A stretch of 64,000 bases of DNA, taken from assembly GCF_964355755.1 (NCBI RefSeq), contig NC_092670.1, positions 6,473,001 through 6,537,000 of the forward strand, in the 5' to 3' direction. Positions 34,456-45,652 of the stretch are shown piece after piece. The notes beneath the pieces are model-generated. The model was not told the origin of the DNA and ran no database searches. It saw only the letters and a list, made by a program, of their open reading frames with translations. A program made the translations under genes and the position numbers. Source of the DNA: Antedon mediterranea (taxonomy: Eukaryota; Echinodermata; Crinoidea; Comatulida; Antedonidae). Numbering within the stretch: position 1 is the first letter of the stretch; each line of letters begins with the position of its first letter.

Positions 34456-36087
34456 ATGAATCTAATCAAGGATTATCGTTACGTGTATTTTCCAAAAAAA
34501 AAAAAACAACCCCAAAACTTCGCTATATATCTCGGATTCTTAATGATGTATTTTTTCTCCTGAATATGCAATTTTAGTATCACATAATAATTATCCACTT
34601 TCAAGTTTATATATGTGACATTAAGATGGCACATTCAACAAAAATATTTGAAACATTCTTCTCAGATATAATATATCTTTAAGTTAATATAATGTAAAGA
34701 TCCAAAAACAGTAGGAAAACATCACATTAATTTGTTTAACATTAATATATATTTTTTTTAGGTATATTTATTCATAAAAAGACATCAAAATACAACGGCA
34801 GCCAAAAGGCTGAAAAGTAGTATTTTACAAAATTTGATAAAAATATATAAATACATTATGTATAAAAGGTAAAACTAGTTTTAAAAAATTAACACATTAA
34901 AATTGGTCCACCTGTAAGTTAAAATAGTGCCAGCCTATTCAATATTCATCATTAATGAGTCGGACTAAAAAAGAGACTGGTGAAGATCTAAATCTTTCTG
35001 TACGACCAAACGGGATTTCGAGTAGAGGCTTAATAACAATTAGAAGTTTGATGTTGTTTATGGATTATTTTTACATCATTTCATATAACGTCTCGAAGAT
35101 GGTACCGTATAGCCGTACTTGGTAGAGAGGTTATTGATGTGTATGTGACGTCACATCCCGTCTTATGACGACTGATAGGCCGAAAACGCGACCGAAATTA
35201 CTGGAACCCTACCCTAGCCTACTAGGCCTTGACAGTAGTGATCCGTAGTACCATGGAACTATAATGGTAGTACTGTGTAGTATAGGCTAACACGTCTGGC
35301 TCTACGAGGCCTTCTTATGTTCATAGGATGGCTTTTTTGGGCGTCCGTCCCAATGTAGGCCTATGCCTATAGCTATGCCAGATTTCCCATTCCTGCAGGC
35401 CTATAGCCTATGTTCTAGTAGGGCGGCTAGTGGGTGTACCCTGGTAGATTCACCCCTGGTCGACTCGTACCCATGCCATACTTCCCACCCTAAACTCGTA
35501 CCAACCAAATAGTTGGTTGATTTCCCGCTAGACTAGTAGGCCAAGCCTAGCTACAATATTCATTATGCCCTGCTGAAAAGGTAGATGAGCTACTAAACTA
35601 ATTACGTAATTCGTTTAATCAATAACAATAATTGACTAGAAGACCTAAAAGCGGCGGAAAACACCTAGGCCTATCTATTCTTGCATGGCAGTACGAAAAC
35701 ATGCCTATGGTTGTACATCATTTTAAATTGTCAACAGACACTGTGATACAGGACAGTGTTTTAAAAGTACAGCATTTATGCAGACAGCAACGTGTATGAC
35801 TTGCTATAGTTTTACAGATACCACCTATTGACAGTAACAGAATCGGGTGTCAGAAAACAATTTTGGTTGTGCTTTGCCATTGCGATTCCCATTTTTCGTT
35901 ATCGTCAATCCATACTCATCGTGAGAGGCGCCCTATCTCGAATCTTTGCTACAGTGTTATTGCTTACTCAGTTTATATTGTACAGCAAGAATTCAGGGAC
36001 GTCATCGTCGTTGTTCGACAACACTCATTTGCACGTCGCAGAATAGAGCATTTGACGCGAATGTTGGTAAGTTTCACATTTATTTAC
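34456..36087. other. Intergenic; possible promoter-side region of NXPE copy 2
   Basis: 34740-34830 reads like the reversed 3' end of a LINE (TTTATTCATAAAAAGACATC, GGCAGCCAAAAGGCTGAAAA). 35100-35560 is more GC-rich with GGCCTA clusters and two GACGTCA/TGACGTC words near 35146. Short open frames at 35828-36224 overlap the tandem repeat and are not convincing. A non-coding first exon of the next gene could lie here but cannot be placed. Confidence 0.35.
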
Positions 36088-36225
36088 AAACAGCTCAGTT
36101 TATTACAAACTGCAACAGCTCAGTTTACTACAAACTACGACAGCTCAGTTCATTACAAAGTGCGACAGGTATGAGAAATTTCGACAACGTTGTTACAAAG
36201 TGCGACGATTATTACAAAGTGTGAC
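36088..36225. repeat. Degenerate ~26-bp tandem repeat
   Basis: AACAGCTCAGTTTATTACAA, ACTGC is repeated about three times with variation and then decays to ATTACAAAGTGCGAC copies. All six frames read short repetitive peptides that are by-products. Confidence 0.8.
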
Positions 36226-37440
36226 ATAACCAGCGTTCTAGTGGATTTTGAAAAATAGTTTTGTCAATGGTTATGGTACATTTTCCAAATGGACATATTC
36301 CAACTGTCCCTCTGTTGGCATAATTGTTCCGCTTGTTGATGTTGTGTTCAAAAATTTCCCCCCTTATTTGTTATATTGCTATTTGAAATAATTTCCCTTG
36401 AAAAAAGGTTAAATATATTTAACTAACAAAAGTGTAACTGCCAGCAAATTGGGGTATGGTTGAATTGAACCGTTTTTGTTTTTTTTTGTGAAAACATTTT
36501 TTATCCTGCGGAAGTGATTAACTTCCGTGGAATTATCTGCAGGATATTAAAAATCAGATTTTACAATATTTTTCTTTCTTCAACATTTTTTAATTTCATT
36601 TCCACAACAAATTCCTGTGCTCAATGAACACAAATTTTATAAATCTTAATATTTCATGTTTTTGGGGTTGTTTGGTTGTTGTTGATTTGGCATACATGTT
36701 GTATCGAATGTATAGGGGGGATTGAGCTGACTTCTATTTGACAGACTTTTTCTTTTTCTTTTCTTTTTTCTTCAGATGTATACATTTTTTGATGGGCTTG
36801 AAAATCAAAATTCATAAAGATAAAAAAAACAAAAAACAATAGGCCACATTGAAACTTGTAGCAATGTTGGGCCCATTGGCTAAAATACTAATTGATAATC
36901 ATTATGCCTACTCTACAATCAATCATTATATATATTAATATTTACTACCTTTTAAAAAAAAAGGCAGATTCTTTTTTATTACTATAAATATTACAAACAA
37001 CAAAATATATAAAAAAAATATGAAGGCTATTTTGACATCGGTTGCCACACCCCCTTATAATGAAAATATGGTTGGGTCGCCTCTTAATTCTTCTATTTTA
37101 TGTCATAGGACAAATGTCTACCACATTTGGTGCCTTTATCAAAAAGTGAACGATCGACGTGACTTGTTTTTTAAAAGTTTTTTTAAGAACCCCTACTATA
37201 CAGTTAACAATGAAACTCTAACGTAATCCAGTGTTTATACTGAAAGTTGGGCTGGGACGGTGTAGTGGGGTTTAAAAAGGACCGAGATTGAATCACCCTG
37301 GGAATAGTTTTCTAGTGTTAATACGGCACACAATCGAAATCAAAATCGTAATATTATTGTGTACTGTAAGTGTAATGTAATGAAAACAATATTGTATATA
37401 ATTATGTATAGGACCTATGTTTTATTTTTGTACTTAACAG
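36226..37440. other. Upstream sequence of NXPE copy 2, no gene seen
   Basis: AT-rich; no supportable exon. The splice acceptor TTGTACTTAACAG ending at 37440 shows that an upstream leader exon must exist to the left. Confidence 0.4.
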
Positions 37441-37534
37441 GTGTTCCGCCATTGAAGATTTTAGGAAAATGATGAAATATAAAAGGACAACTTTGTTTTG
37501 CTTGATTGGTTTTGTTTCTGTAGTTCTATGGGTT
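37441..37534 (+). CDS. NXPE copy 2, exon with start codon
   Basis: Acceptor TACTTAACAG ends at 37440; ATG at 37469 is followed at once by a second ATG. There are 22 coding codons of signal anchor, donor GTT|GTAAGT. Length and phase are identical to copy 1. Confidence 0.85.
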
Positions 37535-40500
37535 GTAAGTGTTTTTTTAAATTAACATTATTACCTATAGTAGGCCTACGGGTAAATTTTTTCCAACATT
37601 ATATTCCAAAATGTTACAAATAGTAACTATAGGCCTAAACTGATTTAATGGCCAATCATAATTAGGCCTCTAACAATTATTAAAAAAAGAAACACCATTG
37701 CTGGGGCTGAGGTGGTACGATTTAGTGAATATGTTGTAATTGTCTGGAAATTTCATTGTAGCAATATTTAAATGTTTAAAAAAGTAAATAAATTGATGTT
37801 CTGGCTAAATGAATTTAAATTTAGAATAATGATGATTGAACGCGGAAAATATCCGATGTCTTTTTCTGATTCCCAAACATGTCATGTCATAGAGAACGAT
37901 TGCATTGTGTTTCTCCCGCCGCCGTGATAATAGGGAGCGGCAGTGTACGACCCACAAAAGTCATCCTTCCCAGGAAACGCTTAGTCGGACAAAACGCGTT
38001 GCCTGTTCAACGGTCCGCGGAAGTTTATTTGTATCCGTATAATCCGATCCGCCGCACTGTAAAGTTCACGCTTGGTTGCGCTTCGCACACTGCCACATTG
38101 CCTGTTTCGAGGGCTCCCTATTAACATGGAAACCTCTAAAATATTGTCATGGAAAATAAAAACTAATTCTAGTTGTTTGGAATGCTTTCATATTTTAAGA
38201 ATAGAAGAATGGTAGCATTGTCAGTGAAAAGCACCTATGCGTCTACATCTTTAAACCGACCACCAGTACCGATGATTCATTATAATATAGTGCAGAGTAC
38301 AAGAATAACAGATCAAGTGGGAATTGTCAATACATTATCGTCAGCTATAAAACGAACGACCGTTCCTGCAGTTCCTGTAGTAGCAGATAATGTAGGAATG
38401 ATAAATGCATCAACATCTTCAGTTCGTTTGATGAATCCTGATAGGTCTATCAATGTTGGTGACTACTTTAGTGTTATAATAGATGCTCGAGACAGCAATG
38501 GTAATAATCGTACAAAAGGAGGCGATTTAATCTTTGCAAATATAAGAAGTAAGAAAGCAAGTACCACTGGAAAGGTAAAAGACTTCAACAATGGAACATA
38601 TGAAGTGATTTTCTTTGCTGGTTGGCAAGGAGTTGTTACTACTGAGATTATTCTAGAACATCCATCAGAGGCAGTAGATTACATCGAACAGGAATTGTGG
38701 CCAATGGAAGAAAGAGCTACGTGGTTAGCTAATTACCAAGTATCTAAAGTCGCGGAAATAAGAAATTGCAGATTTCATGTTGGTGTTTTACTTGATAAAT
38801 GTAATTACAGCCAACCATTGGCAATGGGAAACGCCACTTTCTATTGCGATAAACCAAACCACATATCTTGCGATTCGTTGAGCTGGATTTCAATTGGCCA
38901 AAAAATCATTGTAGCAAAATTTCAGAAAATGTATGGTTATCATCAAACACTTTTTGCTGAGTAAGTATTATATTATCCTTTTTATAAAAACACTTCATAA
39001 CACATAAAGAAGTATCTTAGATTATATCAAAGAATATATATCACAAGAATGAGTATTCCGCGATTTTTGCACGAGAAATTTGTAACAGAGAGCTCCAGTG
39101 AGTGATGCCCGCCCTCATAAGGGCGGATGTATACATACTAAATAAGACTTGATTTAATAGATATTATACATGTCACATTAAATAGAATTATGATAATAGT
39201 TTTTGCAATTGTAAACTATTTTATAATACATATTTATTAACAAACTAGTGTACATTCACTTTTACAGACAATTATTTACTAACATGCTAAGTTAGTTCAC
39301 AAAAAAGGCCTAACACAGCAACACCAAAATCAACGAATCGTTACTCAGCACGGCCTATTCTTTACCATTGCCGTGTACTACTCTACGCCCGGTAAATTAA
39401 GTATTGTTTTTATGATATCAATTAGTATAAAATACATATTATTAATAGGACAAAATGTTAAATGTTATTAACATTTATTTGTTTTACCAGAAACAAGTTA
39501 AATATAGGAATATTATTAAACTATCCTTCGTGAAAACGCGTAAACAGCAACACGCCCGCTCACGCTATCGTAGCGTCCGGTTGATAAAGCAAACTGTTTA
39601 TACGGCAGTTTTTACTAAATAAATTGCATAAAACGAACAATTAAATATCCAAATAGTATTTAACATGATGTTGGCATGTAGTTGATAACATTTTTTATCA
39701 TGAAAATACTCACCGGTGGTCCAGCCTTTGATTAGTGAAACCGTCACAAAAAGTTGTATACATCCCAGATACATCCACACTTATGGCGGCGCCCTACCAC
39801 ATGGACAATATTACTGTTACAGGGAAAATCGCGGATTACTCATTCTTGTGATATATATTCTTTGATTATATGTATAGCCTATTTAATAATGCAATATAAA
39901 TTTGAGAACATTACAGTCACGTGCTTTGTTACTAATAATTTATGGTGCATACGAATACCCAGTTGACTAGTTTCAGTCGCATGAAATTGGCTCCTCACTC
40001 GAAATATTTTAGTATTCATTTATGGAAATTTAAGGAAAAACCAAAATTACCTCTTTTTTATTGGTTGATTCGAAATTCATATTGCATACCAATCCGTCCC
40101 ATTTAGCATCGACGTCTTTCTTATAAGACGTTTGCGAAGTATGGGTTTTACAAGTTAGTTTACGGACAAAAATCGAAACGGCTAATGGAACGTAAACAAG
40201 ACCAACTACCGACTTGGTGAAAATGTAATGATGAGGTGGTACTTTCATATTCGCGACAAACAACCACCCGGAATTTGTCATTATAACCATTACGTCTGAA
40301 TCAGGAACAATAAAAGCACTCCGAGTGTACATACCTCCGCCTATTGTAAAATTCCTGTGCAATTGTCCAATTTCAGTTTACTTTACGTTAAGACTGCTCA
40401 GTACCAGCCAGCTTTTGAAAATGTTTTCCTATCTTTTAACACTAGCAGATCTGAAAATAATAATAAAAAGTGTTCTAGAATTAGGATTCTGCTCTAGACT

Positions 40501-41799
40501 GCCTCCAAAATTTAATGGAGTGGTCCTCGACTACATTGTAGTACAGATCTGGCAATAATTGTAAATTGTAATTTCGCTTTTCCCTGGTTTAATCAAAAGC
40601 TGTTTTAATCGTCAATAATGTGGAACGTTCTGCTTAATATGCAGATGTCCTAACCATTAGACCACTGGGGCTTTCATGGTATTGTCAATACATCCTATTT
40701 TTCTTCTTCAAAACATTTGCACAGTACTTAACAATAAAACATTACTTCCCAATAGGTCTTTAGTAAGCCAACGACTGACCAATACTATAACAATCAACAT
40801 CGGAAATAACGGTAAGTATTGTTTATTTTTGTTTAGGCCTAGGCCTTAAACCATTATCGTTAACCAGATTCATAACTTAAGATAAACGACATTCATTAGC
40901 TGTAAACAACTTGATAGAACAATAGAAAACTATTTATTCGTGGTATATTTGTATATATAATATTTGTTGAAACCTATAATAGAACACATCAATTAATACA
41001 ATATATTATTAATATATAATAATTTTCTATTTCAGGTAAAAAACCAGCGCCAATTTCAAATATTTCATGCACGTCAGATTTGCCAATACATAGTATTAGC
41101 AATGGATACTGGATTGGAAACATCTGGTATTCTTTAAAGTGTAAAACTAAGCAGTGGACAAAACCCGAAATAATGCAATGCATTCAAGGAAAGCACATCA
41201 TATTATTGGGTGATTCCACAACAAGGCAATGGACTGAGGGACTGTTGAAAATAATGGATGTTACAAAAAGCAAATATACGACTAAACCCAATTCTATGCA
41301 CATTCAACATCATAGTGAGAACATGACTCTGGACTTTTATTTTAATCCGTACATGGTTAGCAAAGCTAAAACCGTTTTCAGAGTTGGGAAATGGGAATAC
41401 GAAGTTCTGGACAATCTTAACTTCAGTTCGTGTAATTACGTCATTGTGGCGAGTCCATGGGCTCACTATAGTCAATGGACAAAAAATAGTGTTATTGAAA
41501 GGCTGCAATTGTTGCGAGAAACGCTATTAAGGTTTAAGAAGCGGTGTCCCCACGCGCCAGTAATGGTGAAAACACCGCACCCACGGGAACATGGCACGTG
41601 GGATATATTTTTTAAGAGTAATCGACTCCTTTTAGACATATATAATCTTTATCTAAATATGTTCTCAGGATTAGGTATACATATCATTGACATCTGGGAT
41701 ATGAACGTAGCACACCCTGCAAACTTTATACACATGCCTATGCCAGTTATTTATCAAGAGCTTTATATGATGTTTTCGCATATATGCCCAGTAAATTGA
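37469..41799 (+). CDS. NXPE family-like protein (neurexophilin-like plus PC-esterase-like), copy 2
   Basis: Four coding exons (37469-37534, 38173-38960, 40756-40811, 41036-41799) join in phases 0,2,1 to give 557 codons plus TGA, the same length as copy 1. A basic start (MMKYKR) precedes a hydrophobic helix (TTLFCLIGFVSVVLWV), a predicted type II signal anchor. The neurexophilin-like part carries NPDRSINVGDYFSVIIDARD, FNNGTYEVIFFAGW and HPSEAVDYIEQELWPM. The esterase-like part carries GDSTTRQW (GDS at 362-364, Ser364), SPWAHYSQWTKN, PHPREHG, and DIWDMN...IHMPM near the C-terminus. The counterpart of copy 1 exon 2 was not found; exon 3 here is 81 nt longer at its 5' end and may include it. The exon 3 acceptor (AATTCTAG, 38172) is weak. 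Intron 3 holds a small TIR element. Confidence 0.87.
37879..38124. other. GC-rich block inside NXPE copy 2 intron
   Basis: About 245 bp is clearly richer in G+C and CpG than its surroundings and is open for 81 codons on the + strand without a recognised domain. It may be a repeat insertion, a regulatory element or a fragment of foreign origin. It does not splice convincingly into the NXPE gene. Confidence 0.3.
38173..38960 (+). CDS. NXPE copy 2, exon 3-equivalent (neurexophilin-like domain)
   Basis: In frame from the acceptor AATTCTAG (38172) to the donor GA|GTAAGT. It encodes residues 23-285. Residues from about 95 on align block by block with copy 1 exon 3; the first about 70 are Thr/Ser/Val-rich stem sequence. 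The 5' boundary is the least certain point of the model. Confidence 0.8.
39021..39870. mobile_element. ~850-bp element with ~45-bp terminal inverted repeats
   Basis: The left end (TCAAAGAATATATATCACAA, GAATGAGTATTCCGCGATTT) and right end (AAATCGCGGATTACTCATTC, TTGTGATATATATTCTTTGA) are reverse complements with a single mismatch over about 40 bp. The interior lacks a transposase frame. It lies in the intron between exons 3 and 4 of NXPE copy 2 and is probably a non-autonomous DNA transposon. Confidence 0.75.
40030..40362 (-). other. 110-codon open frame on the opposite strand of an intron
   Basis: An ATG-to-stop frame with one hydrophobic stretch (GLVYVPLAVSIFV) in a slightly GC-richer patch. 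No family is recognised, and it lies antisense within the NXPE copy 2 intron. It could be a fragment of a processed pseudogene or chance. Recorded because the codon composition is less AT-biased than most intron frames. Confidence 0.2.
40615..40690 (-). mobile_element. tRNA-derived SINE fragment (third family), copy 1
   Basis: On the - strand, the series CATGAAAGCCCCAGTGGTCT, AATGGTTAGGACATCTGCAT is shared with 60225-60345 and resembles a tRNA A-box region (GTGGTCTAATGGTTAGGAC). Only the head is visible here. Confidence 0.55.
40756..40811 (+). CDS. NXPE copy 2, exon 4
   Basis: A 56-nt exon between TTCCCAATAG and GTAAGT. It encodes SLVSQRLTNTITINIGNN with split codons on both sides, matching the 59-nt exon of copy 1 with one codon fewer. 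Confidence 0.85.
41036..41799 (+). CDS. NXPE copy 2, exon 5 (PC-esterase-like domain)
   Basis: Acceptor TTCTATTTCAG, stop TGA at 41797. It carries the GDSTTRQW nucleophile motif and the Asp/His-bearing C-terminal block. Very similar to copy 1 exon 5 throughout. Confidence 0.92.
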
Positions 41800-42252
41800 T
41801 TGACAGAAATTACAAATATAAATGTAACATATTGTAAGTTTACACGTCTACAAGCGTCCATGCGTTACCTGGAATACTCACTTTCTCTCTACATGTATTT
41901 CCCCCAACATAAGACAAACTACAAAGGGCGCTATAATTCTCCGTACCTTATTTGCATAATTAATTAATATGCAATAACGCGCGACGAATACAACTAAAAT
42001 TCCATCGAAAATCGATAGGTAATCTCATCAAACCAATTGGATTAAACGGTAAACGGTAAGTTACTTCATGACAATTGTTTCTTCTTCAGAAAAGAATGTC
42101 TATCTGTAACATACTGACTTCTATATAGCCAATTCTGCCAGGATCATCTGACTCAGTTGGTGTGTGATTGGTTCATTGGAAAGAAATGTGCTGCTTTATT
42201 AGTATTATTATTTTAGGCCTGGGGGCGTACTGTATATATATAATTTATTTAT
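41800..42252. other. Intergenic, nothing recognised
   Basis: 3' flank of NXPE copy 2. No perfect AATAAA lies close to the stop; TATAAATG near 41817 is a weak alternative. Confidence 0.35.
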
Positions 42253-42311
42253 TCCCTAATGATCAGCAATTGCTGGATGGATCACCCTCATTAAATATGG
42301 TGTAAAAAAAA
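42253..42311 (+). mobile_element. LINE/SINE 3' tail with hairpin
   Basis: CCCTAATGATCAGCAATTGC, TGGATGGATCACCCTCATTA, AATATGG is the same 3'-end structure as 11888-11953 and 25475-25550. The hairpin here is CAGCAATTGCTG. Confidence 0.6.
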
Positions 42312-42750
42312 TTTGGATCATGTATTATTCATTTTCTCACCTAGAGGCCAGATAGCCACATAACCGTTACTAAACGTCAAGTGACGAATTTAATTAATTA
42401 AAACTGTTATTTGGGGTATTTTGGAAAAAAAAAATTTATAATAATTTTTGTCTCTCTTTACTGTATTATGTATGTATGTTTAATAATAATATTTTATATC
42501 GGTTATATTCAATGAATGTTCAACTGCATTTGTTTTAAAATTTGGATCATGTATCATTCATTTTCTTTTCAAGTCTCACATAGAGACCAGATAGCCACAT
42601 AATCATTACTAAACTTTAAGTGACGAATTTAATTCTCGTTAAAAATGTTATTTTAGTTAGTAAAGATAAGTTTATTATTATCTATACTATATTATTTATA
42701 GTAGAAAAAGAAATAAATTTACTATAATAATTTTTGTCTCTCTTTACTAC
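42312..42750. repeat. Direct duplication of ~160-200 bp
   Basis: 42312-42475 and 42540-42750 share TTTGGATCATGTAT, CAGATAGCCACATAA, AAGTGACGAATTTAATT and TATAATAATTTTTGTCTCTC in the same order, with small indels. Confidence 0.75.
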
Positions 42751-43087
42751 GTTTTAAGGGTAGTTGTTTGGGGTATTTACTTAGTGGGTAAACTATTTTG
42801 TGAAAGGTGCTTGTTGTCCTTCCAATTTAGTGAAAACTTCAGACTTGAAGGCTATTAGGACTTTTGTTGGACATGGTGCGAGTGAGTTAGTTTTTGTAAA
42901 GAACCCCTCCCCCTCCCACAAAATCATTCATTCGTTATGGAAAGGTATCAAACATTAATTCTAGATTAAAGTTAAAGATGTTTAAATAATTTTTCCCGTT
43001 TATGCTTGCTTAAATGTTATGTTTTCTGATTTGAATGGCACATTAGATCCGATATCTTTATTCAAACAACTATCTAGTTTCTGGTTG
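42751..43087. other. Intergenic, nothing recognised
   Basis: No gene or repeat supported. Confidence 0.35.
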
Positions 43088-43155
43088 CTAAAGGTACGAA
43101 TAAAGGTGACGTCATCGACTTAAGGTACGAATAAAGTTGACGTCATCGACTTAAG
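43088..43155. repeat. Two tandem copies of a ~34-bp unit with TGACGTCA
   Basis: AAGGTACGAATAAAGGTGAC, GTCATCGACTT occurs twice in succession with one difference. Each unit contains TGACGTCA, the palindromic CRE core. No promoter role is shown. Confidence 0.75.
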
Positions 43156-45202
43156 TGGTTGGCGTTGGCGTAGTGTGTAGTGCCAGAGATTTCCAACATT
43201 ACATGGTACGTGGTAATTTACTTTGCAGGCATTGATCAAACAGCTAAATTCCGAACAGGTATGGCTATATTTATTAAACCTCTATTCTACTAATGTATTT
43301 CTACGTTTCATACAAGCACGTAATTATATTGAGTTATTAAATGTTGATAACATTTTTGTTCTGTTAAAATTTACTGTTGTATATGAATTGTATATTAAAT
43401 TATAAACATCTAACATATTGTATAAACATTAACATTAAAACAGAAATTGTATATTTAGATTTATACATTACATTTAGATTATCAAAGTAAAAGATATAAT
43501 ATAGTTATAGCAGCTTTGCATTAAGTATTTGTTATTTATATTTATATAAGAAATTAACTGCAAAATATTACTTCTGAGCCAGTAACTGATCATTATGAGC
43601 ATACCGAGGAAAGGATTTAGGCCATCAGCTGTAGCCTGTATTGTTTCATCCCGTTCCAGTGGAAATGGCACTACATAATTTCACTTGAAACATAATATTG
43701 TAAATAAAATAGGTAAATAAAATATAAAAGTTCTTTTTACGATAATAATAATTATTGTAGTAAATCACTAATCACTTTTTGTTTTAATGAAGAAGATCCC
43801 TTGTTTAGTTAAAATTTGAATTTCTTGCATGGTTAAGAAGGTCCCCTTTTTTCTTATATTAAGACTTCTTTTGTTCTTGTTCCATTGTTTTCATCCACCT
43901 GTACAAAATATGCATAGCCAAGTACTCTAGGTTAGCAAGGCCTGTCTGGGAGAGTAGTACTGTATAAGGAAGGAGCTCAGCTTGTTATATATACCAGGGA
44001 AGAGTTAATCCGTGGATACCTTGTTAAATACTACTGTAGGCCTACCTTGTTGAATAATACCTTTTTGAATAATACCTTGTTGAATAATACCTTGTTGGAT
44101 GCTTATATACAAAGCCAGCAATGCAAGTTTATTGTATTGTTATCATTATTTTAGTTGTACATACCGTAGGCGTATCCCTTATTGTTTATACTGTTGATAT
44201 GTATTTGCTGTTTTGTTTACTAGGAATGTTCCTATTTTGATTTCATATATAGTAATTTAAACTATCTTTTCGTCATATCGCCTACGTCATAGAGAAATGC
44301 AGTTGCACGCGATTTAGACATAGCTTTGTCAAAATATATTTTGACAAAGTATTTTTTTATATTAGCTGGCGATTGTAACTACATGTAAACTGTTGGTGTG
44401 TTTCTACATTAGCTGGTTTTTTTTTTACCACATTAGCGGTGGATTGTTAACGGTTGTTTCGACATTAGCGGTTGTAACGTATTTTTGTTTCCATACTTTT
44501 ACAATGAAATTCCATAAGTAATAAAGCCAATATTTTACTCTACCAATTAGTGACGATGATTCGCTGTTGGTATGGAATGAAATAAAAATAAATAAATGAA
44601 TGCGATTACAGTAGTTTTGGTTAATTATAAATTGTGTTAGTAAGATCGACCAATGAATAAGTTTTACAAGCTTCTATATAATTTATGCTTAAGTCTGACA
44701 TAGGCTAGCACAATGGAAAAACTTTGGGAAAGATCTCAGCCTTAGATACCTACCTCATCTATCTTGGATGTACCGCGAAACGTAGATTTGATAACATTAA
44801 TTCTCACTATTACGATATTGTTCAATTTTTTACTTTTGCAATGACAAAATTTAGCGTTTCCGATCGAATATTCTGGATATCACATGGTTATTTTTATATA
44901 GGCCTACTCGCGCGGTACACTTGGCTTCCGGGTTCCCTGACTTTCGGTAAAATGGTCGTTGGTGGCGACATTCAATATTTTTAATCCTCGATATGTTCGG
45001 AAAATAAGGATATAGGCACAATGAATATCTCATTGCGGGGCTGAAATGACTGGCTTTTACTTTACGTGCTAATTACAATTTGATGTTAGTGATTCAACTA
45101 ATTATTTATTTAAATTATTTAAGGCCGTTACTTTTTACGAACTACTATGTGCTTTTAGTGATTAAACTAATTATAATTGTTAATTGTGACATCCTTTAAC
45201 AA
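43156..45202. other. Intergenic with small repeats, no gene
   Basis: Contains a degenerate ~17-bp tandem repeat at 44018-44100 (CCTTGTTGAATAATA, about five times), a perfect 26-bp palindrome at 44324-44349 (CTTTGTCAAAATA and its complement), and ACATTAGCGGT repeats near 44430-44475. Open frames at 43223-43405 and 44724-44984 show no recognisable domain or splice support. Confidence 0.45.
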
Positions 45203-45290
45203 GGCCATATACATGGCTGCAGTCACGTGGTCAAGTTAGTATTTTACCGACCAACCGACCGACCAACCAACCGACCGACATAGTAAACTG
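45203..45290. mobile_element. End of the GGTC-tract repeat family (inverted relative to 13050-13125)
   Basis: AAGGCCATATACATGGCTGC, AGTCACGTG, then ACCGACCAACCGACCGACC, is the reverse complement of 13050-13125. The tract of CCGA units sits at the element end. Confidence 0.6.
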
Positions 45291-45652
45291 TAGAATGTAG
45301 AGAAAATGGCACAAACAATGGCATGCTTCCATACATCAGGAAATCATTCGGTAGAAATAGTTAAATCAAATATTTTTTTTTAATGGAACATAAATGGGAG
45401 CTTTGTGTAAATATAACTTGCTAATATGAACTGCATCAGACAGCTACCGATGAGAGATTGTCCAAGGGATACTCAGGAAGATCAAAAGCATCAGAGTTAT
45501 ACGTCTGGAAAGAATCTTTATAAAATGAATTAAAATAAGTACCAACATCACTAGCTGTATTCAGAGGCGTATAAACATGGTCATTATAACTTTGTATATG
45601 CTTCCAAGAAGCCCTGATCCACGCCCAGAATCTTTTAGGATTAATGGTAATA

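Noticed and set aside
35828-36224. Three overlapping open frames of 72-103 codons
   Set aside because: They run into the 26-bp minisatellite, which keeps all frames open; no domain.
44724-44984. 86-codon + strand open frame
   Set aside because: No domain, no counterpart on duplication, AT-biased composition and no convincing splice context.
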